Shown piece by piece: positions 1 to 5,545 of a stretch of DNA of 9,532 bases. Within the stretch, counting starts at the first letter, position 1; each line of letters begins with the position of its first letter. Under the pieces are notes generated by a model that did not search any database, was not told the DNA's origin, and worked only from the letters and a program-made list of their open reading frames with translations. Position numbers and translations under genes: made by a program. Origin of the DNA: JADGHQ01 sp045805385 (lineage in GTDB: Bacteria > Actinomycetota > Thermoleophilia > Solirubrobacterales > Thermoleophilaceae); contig JBJMLG010000145.1 in the NCBI GenBank assembly GCA_045805385.1, positions 1 to 9,532 of the forward strand. The letters run 5' to 3'.

Positions 1-210
1 CACCCCGTGGTGCCGCTGTCCGAGGACCACGCGCTGTCGGTCGGGGTGTTCACCTATCGCGGCGGGGCGTTCTTCGGCTTCTATGCCGACCCGGACGCAC
101 TGCCCGAGGTGAGCGAGCTGCCCGACGCAGTGGCGGCCGAGGTGGCGGCGCTTGCGGAGGCCGAGCCGCCCCCGCAGACCCGCAAGCCGCGCCGCCTCGC
201 GGCGGTCTGA
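1..210 (+). CDS. C-terminal end of a wax ester synthase / diacylglycerol acyltransferase (WS/DGAT), 5' truncated
   Basis: The frame is open from base 1 and ends at TGA 208-210, leaving 69 residues. The pattern VVPLSEDHALSVGVFTY, then GGAFFGFYADPDALP and a closing helix, resembles the C-terminal domain (DUF1298) of actinobacterial WS/DGAT acyltransferases, where a P-L-x-x-x-H-A-L stretch leads into a G-F-x-x-D-P strand. The family joins acyl-CoA to fatty alcohol or diacylglycerol at the membrane to make wax esters or triacylglycerol. The catalytic HHxxxDG motif would lie in the N-terminal half, outside the window, so activity cannot be judged. The tail after about residue 55 is a low-complexity Pro/Arg/Ala stretch. 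The gene converges on the TusA-like gene across a 160-base gap. The family call is by pattern recognition only. Confidence 0.72.
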   Translation, partial: HPVVPLSEDHALSVGVFTYRGGAFFGFYADPDALPEVSELPDAVAAEVAALAEAEPPPQTRKPRRLAAV

Positions 211-247
211 GGGTTTACAGCGGGCAATGACGGGTGGACCCGGAAGC

Positions 248-361
248 GGGAATAAGTTCCCAATCGACCCCGCCCGACCAATCGCGATGGAGATTCTTCC
301 CGCATAGCGGGAATTCGTTCCATCTCGTTCGCGGCGAGCCATTCGGATGGAAGAACTTCCC
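248..361. repeat. Palindromic repeat element with four GGAA-N4-TTCC motifs
   Basis: This non-coding gap between two convergent genes holds four short palindromes of the form GGAA-N4-TTCC: 249-260 (spacer TAAG), 289-300 (first arm GGAG), 310-321 (spacer TTCG) and 349-360 (spacer GAAC). Their starts are 40, 21 and 39 bases apart, so they are nearly symmetric about base 305. The stretch also reads as two degenerate direct repeats of about 61 bases (from 245 and from 306, each opening AGCGGGAAT). As a whole it is an imperfect 114-base palindrome starting GGGAA and ending TTCCC. It has no long open frame. It could be a REP/MITE-like repeat, a multi-site operator or a structured 3' end. Confidence 0.6.
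297..313. terminator. Possible bidirectional terminator hairpin between convergent genes
   Basis: TTCCCGC and GCGGGAA form a perfect 7-base-pair inverted repeat around an ATA loop, at the centre of the 248-361 element. It lies downstream of both the WS/DGAT-like gene (+) and the TusA-like gene (-), so it could end transcription from either side. Neither strand has a clear U-tract, so a classical intrinsic terminator is not proven. Confidence 0.4.
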
Positions 362-370
362 ACCCTCCCC

Positions 371-613
371 TTACTGCTCAGCCGGGCTACCGCCGCGCGC
401 ACCGTTCGTGAGCGTCAGCTCCGCCCAGCCGCCGGCGTCGCGCTCGGTAAACGCGTGACCTTCGTCGGCCGCCCAGGCGGCCAGGTCGATCGGCGCCTCG
501 GGGTCGGTGGCCAGCACCACCAGCACGTCGCCGCGCGCGAGCTCGCGCATCTTCCGCCTGGCGAGGGTGAGCGGCAGAGGGCAGGCCAGGCCGCGGGCGT
601 CCACGGTCGTCAC
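371..613 (-). CDS. TusA/SirA-like sulfur carrier protein
   Basis: The protein has 80 residues and opens TTVDARGLACPLPL, the TusA-family signature: D-x-R/x-G-L-x-C-P then P near the N-terminus. Cys11, followed by Pro12, would carry the persulfide. TusA-like proteins are cytoplasmic sulfur relays that pass persulfide sulfur to partners such as DsrE-type proteins, for tRNA thiolation, cofactor synthesis or sulfur oxidation. The length matches the family (about 75-85), with a short Gly/Ser-rich tail. The start is GTG at 613-611; the conserved motif begins almost at once, so a later start is unlikely. There is no Shine-Dalgarno sequence. The start codon lies inside the 609-629 palindrome, and a DsrE-like gene diverges from the same point, suggesting shared control and a shared sulfur-transfer role. 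The exact acceptor pathway is unknown. Confidence 0.85.
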   Translation of the reverse strand: MTTVDARGLACPLPLTLARRKMRELARGDVLVVLATDPEAPIDLAAWAADEGHAFTERDAGGWAELTLTNGARGGSPAEQ

Positions 614-629
614 AATCAGTGATTGTGAC
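609..629. promoter_or_regulatory. Perfect 21-base palindrome spanning two divergent start codons
   Basis: The arm GTCACAATCA (609-618), a single central G (619) and its exact reverse complement (620-629) form a 10+1+10 inverted repeat with no mismatch. The GTG start of the TusA-like gene (613-611, -) and the GTG of the DsrE-like gene (625-627, +) are equidistant from the centre. Each strand also carries CACAAT (611-616 on +, mirrored at 627-622 on -), matching 4 of 6 bases of TATAAT and ending 8 bases before the start codon. It could be a symmetric divergent promoter giving leaderless mRNAs, an operator for a dimeric regulator, or both. Confidence 0.6.
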
Positions 630-1038
630 CGGGGGGAACTACGAGATCGCCGCAGTGTTCTCGAGCGGCCTGCACGAGCGCCTCTATTCGGGCCTGTCGC
701 TGGTCGTGTCCACGGCTGCCGAGGGCAGGCGGTGCGCGGGACTGGCAGCGTTTGGCGGCCTCGCGATGTTCATGGACAGCGACCTCATGCGGCACGCTCA
801 GGAGCCGGACGCCACGCCATCGCTCTCGTGGGCCGGTCGCGAGACGTTCGCCCGCTCGCTCGCGAGCCTGCGCGACACGGCGCTCGAGCTCGACACGCTC
901 GAGGTGTGGGCCTGCGCCGCGTCGGTCGAGACGATGGGGTTGAGCGAGGCGGACGTTCAGGATCGCGGCCTCGCGGGCGTGCTCTCCACGCCGCGCTTCC
1001 TCCGCGACGCCGGCGACGCGACGCTGCTGTTCGTCTAG
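625..1038 (+). CDS. DsrE/DsrF-like family protein
   Basis: The protein has 137 residues from GTG 625; GTG 619 would add two. It begins with a beta strand (YEIAAVFSSG), then a helix, a second strand (GLAAFGGLAMFMDSDLM), and later LEVWACAASVETMGLSEADV, which resembles the DsrE-family stretch with a conserved Cys before an M/x-G-L-x-x-x-D helix. Cys97 is the candidate sulfur-accepting residue and Cys37 is a second cysteine. DsrE-like proteins act in the cytoplasm, usually as oligomers, taking persulfide from a TusA-like carrier, and a TusA-like gene diverges from the same palindrome here. The start at 625 was chosen because it mirrors the partner start and leaves 8 bases after the -10-like CACAAT. 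The gene ends in the CTAG shared with the LON-domain gene. The call rests on weak family similarity plus context. Confidence 0.65.
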   Translation: MTGGNYEIAAVFSSGLHERLYSGLSLVVSTAAEGRRCAGLAAFGGLAMFMDSDLMRHAQEPDATPSLSWAGRETFARSLASLRDTALELDTLEVWACAASVETMGLSEADVQDRGLAGVLSTPRFLRDAGDATLLFV

Positions 1039-1676
1039 GGACCGAGCGACGAGGGCTTGATGTGCCCGTTCGACTGGGCCTGCTCGCTCGTGCGCTCCAC
1101 GAACTCCAAGCGGCGCATCGTGGAGACGAACAGCTCGCCCACCATGCGCAGCCGCTCGCTCTCCGAGCGGGCCTCGAGGAGCTCCTGCTTCAGCTCAGGG
1201 GCGAAGTCGATCGTCGACGCCATGCCGTAAGCGCCGAGCTGCTCCAGGCCGGTCTCGTCCGGCCGCGAGTCGGTCAGGCGCTCCACCAGGTCGGCGTAGC
1301 GCTCGCGCGCCTCGGCGGCCAGCTCGTCGCGCTCGGGCTCGGTGGACGACTCGTCTTCGAGGATCTCGACGTCGCCGGCCGGATAAGGCATGTCCTCGAT
1401 CCGCTCGAGCACTCGAAACGGGCGCGTGCCGCGCACGAGGATGTTCATGCGACCGTCCTCCATGCGCTCGAGCAGCTGGGCGATCTCGGCGGTGCAACCG
1501 ATCTCGCGCAGGCCGTCGGGGGCGAGCCAGACGATGCCGAACTCCCGCCCCTCCTCGATGCACTCGCCGATCATCGTCTTGTAGCGCTCCTCGAAGATGT
1601 GAAGAGGCACCACCTCCTCCGGCAGCAGCACGATCCCCAGCGGGAAGAGCGGAAAGCGTTCGGCTTGGTCTGCCAC
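1035..1676 (-). CDS. Stand-alone LON substrate-binding (N-terminal) domain protein
   Basis: From GTG 1676 the product has 213 residues. The first 30 residues (AERFPLFPLGIVLLPEEVVPLHIFEERY) are the hallmark opening of the Lon N-terminal domain: F-P-L-x-P-L, then P-x-E-x-x-P-L-x-I-F-E-x-R-Y. A G-C-T-A-E-I strand follows at about residues 70-75 and G-R-x-x-I-L-x-x-G-x-x-R-F at about 86-98, then a helical C-terminal bundle. There is no AAA+ ATPase or Ser-Lys protease domain, and the length is normal for the small stand-alone family. The role of such proteins is poorly known; substrate recruitment or chaperone-like binding is assumed by analogy with Lon. A longer frame opens at 1733, but the 19 extra residues are basic and unlike the family. 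A -10-like TAGCCT lies 7 bases before the chosen GTG. Confidence 0.88.
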   Translation of the reverse strand: MADQAERFPLFPLGIVLLPEEVVPLHIFEERYKTMIGECIEEGREFGIVWLAPDGLREIGCTAEIAQLLERMEDGRMNILVRGTRPFRVLERIEDMPYPAGDVEILEDESSTEPERDELAAEARERYADLVERLTDSRPDETGLEQLGAYGMASTIDFAPELKQELLEARSESERLRMVGELFVSTMRRLEFVERTSEQAQSNGHIKPSSLGP

Positions 1677-1683
1677 CCGACCT

Positions 1684-1689
1684 AGGCTA
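1684..1689 (-). promoter_or_regulatory. -10-like TAGCCT for the LON-domain gene
   Basis: On the minus strand TAGCCT fits TANNNT and ends 7 bases before GTG 1676, the spacing expected if transcription starts at the start codon. No good Shine-Dalgarno sequence lies nearby and no clear -35 is visible. The remaining 1690-1797 gap between the divergent LON-domain and GGDEF genes shows nothing else recognisable. Confidence 0.35.
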
Positions 1690-1797
1690 CCCCCGCGCCG
1701 CCACCCGTCCGACGAGCGTGCGGGCGACCCCATCGATCGGTCCAGCGTCGCCCCCGGCCGCTCAACCGCAGGCGGCGCAGCTGACGATACGAGCCGG

Positions 1798-2334
1798 GTG
1801 CCTCACCGCCGCCGGTTCTCGACAGTGCGGAGGCTCATCGCGCGCATTCAGGGTAAGAGCGAGGAGCTGCCATCCCGGCCCTGGACGGATCGCCTCACCG
1901 GTCTCCCGAACCGGAGCGCGCTCGATGAGCAGATCCCGCAGGAGCTGGCCCGCGCCGCCCGCTACGGCTACCCGCTCTCGCTGGCGATGATCGACCTCGA
2001 CTCGTTCACGCGCCTTAACTACGAGCGCGGGGACCAGGCCGGCGACCGGCTGCTCAAGCGCGCCGCCGCCGCCTGGCGCAGCGAGCTGCGGCACTCCGAC
2101 ATCGTGGTCCGCTACGCGGGCGACGAGTTCCTCGTGGTGCTCCCGAACTGCACGCCGGCGAACGCGCGCGCGCTCGTGGACCGGCTCGTGCGAGCGCTGC
2201 CCCCGGGGCAGACCTGCTCCGCCGGCGTGGTTCACCTGCGTTTCGGAGAGCGCGTCGACGAACTCGTGGTTCGTGCCGAGTCCGCGCTGCGCCGCGCGAA
2301 GCGCCGCGGGCGCGCTCAGATCGTGGCCGCCTAG
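1798..2334 (+). CDS. Small stand-alone GGDEF-domain protein (putative diguanylate cyclase, AGDEF variant)
   Basis: The product has 178 residues and is a single GGDEF domain behind a short basic N-terminus, with no sensor, PAS, REC or membrane segment. DRLTGLPNR (31-39) is the usual domain-entry motif. Asp66 is the metal-binding aspartate; Asn74 and Asp83 match the guanine-binding pair. RHSD (98-101) lies five residues before the signature and fits the inhibitory I-site RxxD. The signature is AGDEF (107-111) instead of GGDEF; such variants can be active in known cyclases. Deviations are Thr for the usual Lys after F70, Tyr for Asp after Asn74, and Arg for Tyr in the final A-L-x-x-A-K helix. 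The reaction would be 2 GTP to cyclic di-GMP in the cytosol. The gene begins with GTG; GTG 1825 is an alternative. It ends in a CTAG shared with the convergent methyltransferase gene. Confidence 0.85.
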   Translation: MPHRRRFSTVRRLIARIQGKSEELPSRPWTDRLTGLPNRSALDEQIPQELARAARYGYPLSLAMIDLDSFTRLNYERGDQAGDRLLKRAAAAWRSELRHSDIVVRYAGDEFLVVLPNCTPANARALVDRLVRALPPGQTCSAGVVHLRFGERVDELVVRAESALRRAKRRGRAQIVAA

Positions 2335-3248
2335 GCGCGCGGGGCGCGGGCGGAGATCAGCAGGTTGTAGAAGAGGGCCGCCGGCAGGCGCGGCTCGAGC
2401 AGCGCGCGGTCCACCGCCTGGAGCGCGAGGTAGCCGCGGTACGCGTACTGGCGCCACGCCCATGGGACCGAGTCCGGCTCGGCAGTCGATTCGAGCGTGC
2501 GGTTCGCCCAGCCGAACAGGCTCGCCGCAAGCTCCTCGCCGCTCACGCGCACCTGCTCGAAACCGGCGCGGTGCGCGTAGCCCGCAAGCTCGCCCGGCGT
2601 GAAGGCGTGCACGTCCACGACCATCTCGAGGCGGTGCTCCTCCTGCTCGGCGGGATCGGGCGAGTGGCCGTTCGTCCGGAGCCCCGCGCGCATCAACCTG
2701 CGCCACACGGGCGCGGCCGCCAGCGCCGCGCGCTTTGGAACGTGTGCGATCCGGTCGCCGTGGTGGGATGGCTCGCCGCAGAACGCAACCGTTCCGCCTG
2801 GACGGAGCACACGGCCGAACTCACGGAACGCGGCGTCCAGGTCGGGAAGATGGTGCAGCACCGCGTGCCCGAAGACGAGGTCGAACGAGTCGTCCGGGAA
2901 TGGCAGCTGCGCCGCTTCGCAGCGCGCCGTCTCAACGTGCGCCCCGAGCCGCTCGGCCGATGTCGAGAGAGCGTCGAGCATGCCCTGGGAGATGTCCGTG
3001 GCCACCGACTGCCCGATCACCCCGGCGCGGAGGAGGTTCAGCGAGAAGTAGCCGGTGCCCGCGCCTATCTCAAGGGCGCGGCCGAAGCGCGGCGGCGGTG
3101 CGCCGAGCGCCTTCCGCAGCTTGGCCGTGACCTGGCGCCGGCCCGGCTCGTCGTAGTTGATGCCCCACTTCGAGTCGTAGGTCTCGGCCGCCACGTCGTG
3201 GTAGCGGACGTTCACGTCCTTGATGTGCTCCGCCGCTTCTGCCTTCAT
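2331..3248 (-). CDS. Class I SAM-dependent methyltransferase
   Basis: From ATG 3248 the protein has 305 residues. ALEIGAGTGYFS (about 58-69) is motif I, the glycine-rich SAM loop after the first strand. Asp85 in ATDISQGML ends the second strand and would bind the ribose. LPFPDDSFDLVFGHAVLHHLPD (115-136) and the FREFGRVLRPGGT helix-strand (141-153) complete a Methyltransf_11/25-type fold. Residues 160-305 form a family-specific C-terminal region with a GFEQVRVSGEE strand and a Trp/Tyr-rich patch (WAWRQYAYRGY), possibly the acceptor site. The substrate is not evident; divergence from the MTase-GH57-GT4 operon suggests a sugar or glycolipid acceptor. GTG 3260 is possible, but it overlaps the -10-like TATCGT, so ATG 3248 is preferred. 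The stop shares CTAG with the GGDEF gene. Confidence 0.85.
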   Translation of the reverse strand: MKAEAAEHIKDVNVRYHDVAAETYDSKWGINYDEPGRRQVTAKLRKALGAPPPRFGRALEIGAGTGYFSLNLLRAGVIGQSVATDISQGMLDALSTSAERLGAHVETARCEAAQLPFPDDSFDLVFGHAVLHHLPDLDAAFREFGRVLRPGGTVAFCGEPSHHGDRIAHVPKRAALAAAPVWRRLMRAGLRTNGHSPDPAEQEEHRLEMVVDVHAFTPGELAGYAHRAGFEQVRVSGEELAASLFGWANRTLESTAEPDSVPWAWRQYAYRGYLALQAVDRALLEPRLPAALFYNLLISARAPRA

Positions 3249-3258
3249 GCGGGCGGGC

Positions 3259-3264
3259 ACGATA
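3259..3264 (-). promoter_or_regulatory. -10-like TATCGT for the minus-strand methyltransferase
   Basis: TATCGT on the minus strand ends 10 bases before ATG 3248, with no Shine-Dalgarno sequence between, consistent with a leaderless or near-leaderless mRNA. It lies inside the roughly 32-base gap separating two divergent methyltransferase genes. No -35 is evident. Confidence 0.35.
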
Positions 3265-3279
3265 CATGCACCGGAGCGC

Positions 3280-3285
3280 TATGCT
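3280..3285 (+). promoter_or_regulatory. -10-like TATGCT for the methyltransferase-GH57-GT4 operon
   Basis: TATGCT matches 4 of 6 bases of TATAAT and sits opposite the minus-strand TATCGT. If this is the real -10, the ATG it contains (3281) cannot be the start, and translation would begin at TTG 3296 (10 bases downstream) or GTG 3344. The two readings conflict. Confidence 0.25.
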
Positions 3286-4063
3286 CGCCGCCGTTTTGGC
3301 CCACTCCGCTGCTGAATACGTACAGCGCGACCAGCCGGACGGCGTGCCGCCGCTCGAGCTCACGGGGGAGCGAACGCTCCCCGACGTGCCAGAGGAGAAC
3401 TACTGGTTCCGCCGCCACCTGGCGGTGTACGAGTGGATCGCCGCGCGCTGCGAGGGCCTCGACGTCGTGGACATGGCCTGTGGCGAGGGCTACGGCACGG
3501 ACGTGCTGGCCCGGCGGGCCAGGAGCGCGACGGGAGTCGATGCGAACCCCGACGCCCACGAGCACGCGCGGCTCAAGTACGCGCGTCCCGGCGTGAGCTT
3601 CGTCCGCGACCTCGTCGAGAGCTACAGCGAGCCCTGCGACGCTGTGGTTTTTCTCCAGACGATCGAGCACTTGCAGGACCCGACGGCGGTGCTCGATCAC
3701 TTCAAGTCCATGCTGCGTCCGGGCGGCACCGCATACGTGTCCACGCCGAACCTGCTCACGCTCGCGCCGCCGGGCGCCGAGAAGTCCGGCAATCCCTGGC
3801 ATGTGAAGGAGTACCGCGCCGCGGAGTTCCAGGCGCTGTGCGAGGAGAGCTTCGGCGAAGTGCAGATGCTCGGCCTCTTCCACGCGCGCAAGCTGCGGGT
3901 GCACGAACTCGCCATCCGGCTCGGCTGGGACCGGCTGCACAAGGCGCTCGGCTTCACGAAGCCGTTCTACGACCGCTTCGTGCCGGCCATCTCCGCCAGC
4001 GACTTCGAGCTGCGCTCCGGTCCGCTCGAGCGGGCGCTCGACTTCGTCGCGATCCTGCGATGA
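3281..4063 (+). CDS. Class I SAM-dependent methyltransferase, first gene of an alpha-glucan operon (Rv3030-like)
   Basis: From ATG 3281 the protein has 260 residues. LELTGERTLPD, then ENYWFRRHLAVYEW, precede the SAM fold. VVDMACGEGYGTDVL (about 62-76) is motif I, Asp87 in GVDANPDAH is the ribose-binding acid, and VVFLQTIEHLQDP (122-134) plus FKSMLRPGGT are the later motifs. The final third carries WHVKEYRAAEF and a basic, aromatic tail. The start is uncertain: ATG 3281 follows GGAG at 3273-3276, while ATG 3266 and GTG 3344 (just before the conserved LTGERT) are alternatives. The gene overlaps the GH57 gene by ATGA, so the two are likely translationally coupled. Order and general size match Rv3030 of M. 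tuberculosis, proposed to methylate 6-OH of glucose in methylglucose lipopolysaccharide. The methyltransferase fold is certain; the glucan substrate is inferred from the neighbours. Confidence 0.86.
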   Translation: MLAAVLAHSAAEYVQRDQPDGVPPLELTGERTLPDVPEENYWFRRHLAVYEWIAARCEGLDVVDMACGEGYGTDVLARRARSATGVDANPDAHEHARLKYARPGVSFVRDLVESYSEPCDAVVFLQTIEHLQDPTAVLDHFKSMLRPGGTAYVSTPNLLTLAPPGAEKSGNPWHVKEYRAAEFQALCEESFGEVQMLGLFHARKLRVHELAIRLGWDRLHKALGFTKPFYDRFVPAISASDFELRSGPLERALDFVAILR

Positions 4064-5535
4064 CCGGCCGCCCGGCGGGCGGCGGGCGCGGCGCCCTCGC
4101 GCTCGTTCTCCACGCCCACATGCCGTATGTCGAGGGATTCGGCACCTGGCCGTTCGGTGAGGAGTGGCTGTTCGAGGCAGTCGCGACCGTGTACCTGCCG
4201 CTGCTCGAGCTGCTCGAGGGAGCGCCGCCCGTCACGCTCGGCCTGACGCCCGTCCTCTGCGACCAGCTCGAGGCGCTCAAGGGGGAGGCGGGCGACCGCT
4301 TCCTGAGCTTCCTGCGCGATATCCGCGCGCCGATCCACGAAGAGGACGCGGTCGGGCTCGAGCGCGGCGGCGAGCCAGGCCTCGCCCGGGAGGTACGGCG
4401 CGCCGCCGGCGACTACCGGCGCGCCGACGAGCTCTTCCACGCCCACGGGCGCGACCTCGTGGGCGCCTTCCGCGAGCTGTGCGAGCGTTCGCCGCTCGAG
4501 CTCTGGACGAGCAACGCCACGCACGCCGTGATGCCGCTGCTCGCGACCGATCCAGGTCGGCGCCTGCAGACGAGCGTGGGGCCCGCGTCGCACCGGCGGC
4601 GCTTCGGCGGCTGGAGCGGCGGCTTCTGGCTGCCCGAGTGCGCCTACGTACCAGGGCTCGAGCACGAGCTGGCCGAGGAGGGCGTGCACGCCTTCTGCGT
4701 GGACCAGACCGATCACCTCGGGCTGGGCGCGCCCGAGCAGCTGGAGCCGGTGGTGACTCCGGCCGGCCCGCTCGCCGTTCCGATCGACTGGCAGACGGTG
4801 GAGCTGATCTGGGGCGACGGCGGCTACCCGGGCCACGCCCGTTACCGCGACTACCACGGCCGCACGATCCACGACCTCAAGCCGTGGAACAACGGGGGAG
4901 AGGGCTACGACCACGAGGCGGGCCTGGCGCTCGCGCGCGAGCACGCGGGCGACTTCGTGGCACGCGTGTGCGGGCGCCTGGAGGCGTACGAGCGCGCGCG
5001 CGGCAGGCCCGGCGTGCTGTGCTGCGCGCTCGACGCCGAGCTGCTCGGACACTGGTGGTACGAGGGCCCGCAGTTTCTCTCGGCTGTGCTCGAGAAGGCC
5101 GAGGCGACCGGGCTCGAGCTGGTTTCGCTGCCCCACGGGCTGGAGCGCTTCGAGCCGGTCGAGCGCGAGCTGCGGCCGGGGAGCTGGGGCAGGCCCAAGG
5201 ACCTGAGCACGTGGGACTCGCCGAGCGTGGCCGGAATGGCGTTCGCCGCGCGCGACGCCGAGCTGCGCACGCTGGCCGTGGCGGCCGGCGCGGCCGAACG
5301 TGGCGGCTCTGCGCTGGAGCGCGCCGCGCGCGAGCTGCTCGCGGTCCAGGCCAGCGACTGGGCGTTTCTCACGACCTTCGACATGGCGGCCGACTACCCG
5401 CAGCAGCGCGTCCAGGGCCACCTCGACCACCTCGACGCCGCCCTGGCGGCTCTGACACACTCCCGCCCCGTGCCCGAGCCGGAAGTGCGCAATCTGGCTC
5501 CCGACCTCGACCTCGGCGCGCTCCTCGCGCCCTGA
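4060..5535 (+). CDS. GH57 1,4-alpha-glucan branching enzyme (DUF1957 type)
   Basis: The protein has 491 residues and all five GH57 regions are visible: LHAHMPY (17-23; His18, His20), LELWTSNATHAVMPLL (about 147-162), GFWLPECAYVPGLE with Glu193 as predicted nucleophile, ALDAELLGHWWYEGP with Asp325 as predicted acid/base, and the C-terminal DWAFLTTFDMAADYPQQRVQGHLDHL helix. The L-D-A-E-L-x-G-H-W-W-x-E-G-P form marks branching enzymes rather than GH57 amylases. The reaction cuts an alpha-1,4-glucan and rejoins the piece through an alpha-1,6 bond, in the cytosol. The size is close to mycobacterial Rv3031. ATG 4060 overlaps the methyltransferase stop (ATGA), and the GT4 glucosyltransferase follows after 10 bases, so the three are one operon. 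A glycogen role is the main alternative to methylglucose lipopolysaccharide synthesis. No catalytic residue is missing. Confidence 0.94.
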   Translation: MTGRPAGGGRGALALVLHAHMPYVEGFGTWPFGEEWLFEAVATVYLPLLELLEGAPPVTLGLTPVLCDQLEALKGEAGDRFLSFLRDIRAPIHEEDAVGLERGGEPGLAREVRRAAGDYRRADELFHAHGRDLVGAFRELCERSPLELWTSNATHAVMPLLATDPGRRLQTSVGPASHRRRFGGWSGGFWLPECAYVPGLEHELAEEGVHAFCVDQTDHLGLGAPEQLEPVVTPAGPLAVPIDWQTVELIWGDGGYPGHARYRDYHGRTIHDLKPWNNGGEGYDHEAGLALAREHAGDFVARVCGRLEAYERARGRPGVLCCALDAELLGHWWYEGPQFLSAVLEKAEATGLELVSLPHGLERFEPVERELRPGSWGRPKDLSTWDSPSVAGMAFAARDAELRTLAVAAGAAERGGSALERAARELLAVQASDWAFLTTFDMAADYPQQRVQGHLDHLDAALAALTHSRPVPEPEVRNLAPDLDLGALLAP

Positions 5536-5545
5536 CCGGGAAGCC

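Noticed and set aside
192..205. CCGCC-TCGC-GGCGG hairpin at the end of the WS/DGAT-like gene as terminator
   Set aside because: It lies within the coding sequence in a GC-rich Arg/Ala stretch and is not followed by a U-tract; such short stems are common by chance at this base composition.
249..360. LexA/SOS boxes
   Set aside because: The Gram-positive type box is GAAC-N4-GTTC. These sites read GGAA-N4-TTCC and lie at 3' ends of genes, not in promoters.
245..361. CRISPR-like spacing of short repeats
   Set aside because: The repeated units are only about 12 bases and degenerate, spacing alternates 40-21-39, and there are no cas genes.
609..629. CRP-type cAMP receptor site
   Set aside because: CRP sites read TGTGA-N6-TCACA. 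Here the halves are in the opposite order (TCACA then TGTGA) with a different spacing.
507..1685. 392-codon plus-strand frame across the TusA, DsrE and LON genes
   Set aside because: Composition is low-complexity Arg/Gly/Ala, and it crosses three genes with clear family signatures in other frames.
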